A stretch of 64,000 nt of DNA, taken from contig NZ_QJJZ01000002.1 in the NCBI RefSeq assembly GCF_003201775.1, positions 248,001 through 312,000 of the forward strand, given 5' to 3'. The notes below the pieces were generated by a model. The model was not told the DNA's origin, ran no database searches, and worked only from the letters and a program-made list of their open reading frames with translations. Shown here in pieces: positions 63,900-64,000 of this stretch (position 1 is the first letter of the stretch; the number at the start of each line of letters is the position of its first letter). Both the position numbers and the translations under genes were made by a program. The DNA is from Arenibacter sp. ARW7G5Y1. GTDB taxonomy: Bacteria; Bacteroidota; Bacteroidia; Flavobacteriales; Flavobacteriaceae.

Positions 63900-64000
63900 A
63901 TGACTCAATCTGAATTCATAATTTTAAATTTTGCTGAAATAAGGAGGAAAAGCGTCAAACTTTGGAAAGCACTTCCTAAAAGCTATTACAATTGGAAACC
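63900..64000 (+). CDS. DinB-family protein, N-terminal fragment (runs off the right edge)
   Basis: The ATG at 63900 opens a frame MTQSEFIILNFAEIRRKSVK, then LWKALPKSYYNWKP, which runs to the window end. The opening helix and W..LP...YNWKP match the start of DinB-like four-helix-bundle proteins, which include thiol-dependent enzymes and damage-inducible proteins of unknown role. Only 33 codons are visible, so the family call is tentative. Confidence 0.5.
   Translation, partial: MTQSEFIILNFAEIRRKSVKLWKALPKSYYNWK

Noticed and set aside
1-64000. CRISPR arrays, tRNA or rRNA genes
   Set aside because: Looked for repeat-spacer patterns, tRNA arms and rRNA-like stretches on both strands; none seen by eye, though a covariance search was not possible.

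Overview
The window reads as a chromosomal segment of a member of the Bacteroidota, most likely a marine Flavobacteriaceae. The evidence is three SusC/SusD outer-membrane pairs, many lipoprotein signal peptides, two ECF sigma/FecR (anti-sigma) pairs, Bacteroidota-type promoters (TAnnTTTG), weak Shine-Dalgarno sequences and AT-rich DNA. The genus cannot be fixed from the sequence alone.

Layout. (1) 1-1705, minus strand: a denitrification unit with a cytochrome-fused copper nitrite reductase, the start of a formylglycine-generating-enzyme-like protein, and an FNR/NO-type palindrome upstream of a good promoter. (2) 2003-29580: a large sugar-acid locus. An AraC regulator diverges from susC/susD, followed by a terminator, a VCBS/ASPIC-UnbV protein, and two related secreted lipoproteins of unknown family (11896 and 23195). 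These two lipoproteins bracket an operon for uronate and probably deoxysugar oxidation: a frameshifted RraA, mannonate dehydratase, SMP-30 lactonase, aldose epimerase, SDR, SSS symporter, RhaM-type mutarotase, aldo/keto reductase and an atypical enolase-superfamily enzyme. A second small set (SDR, SMP-30, SSS symporter) follows, preceded by a C-terminal fragment of an IlvD/Edd dehydratase. No familiar glycoside hydrolase or polysaccharide lyase is seen here, so the two lipoproteins are the best candidates for the polymer-cutting step. (3) 29612-34248: a Tat-exported dienelactone-hydrolase-like protein, a histidine kinase with a stand-alone response regulator, and a subclass B1 metallo-beta-lactamase. 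(4) 34249-35567: a decayed IS3-family element. (5) 35568-47331 and 47610-60424: two parallel loci, each with ECF sigma, FecR, SusC with an STN domain, SusD, an endonuclease/exonuclease/phosphatase (EEP) enzyme and a metallophosphoesterase. One ends with a GH95-like DUF5703 enzyme, the other with an alkaline phosphatase and a GH116-like beta-glycosidase. Together they suggest use of phosphate-bearing glycans or glycolipids. (6) 60425-63900: mobile-element debris (group II intron lacking its reverse transcriptase, dispersed palindromes, a transposase tail) around a PQQ quinohemoprotein dehydrogenase. The window ends in the start of a DinB-like gene.

Recurring patterns. All three susD genes are followed by the same layout: a GTTAGT-rich stretch, then a hairpin terminator, then the downstream genes. 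This would give high SusCD and lower downstream expression. Both sigma-controlled susC genes have a hairpin with a CGTCAA-containing loop about 50-57 nt before the start. The two metallophosphoesterase paralogues share an 83-bp identical tract, pointing to recent recombination between the two loci.
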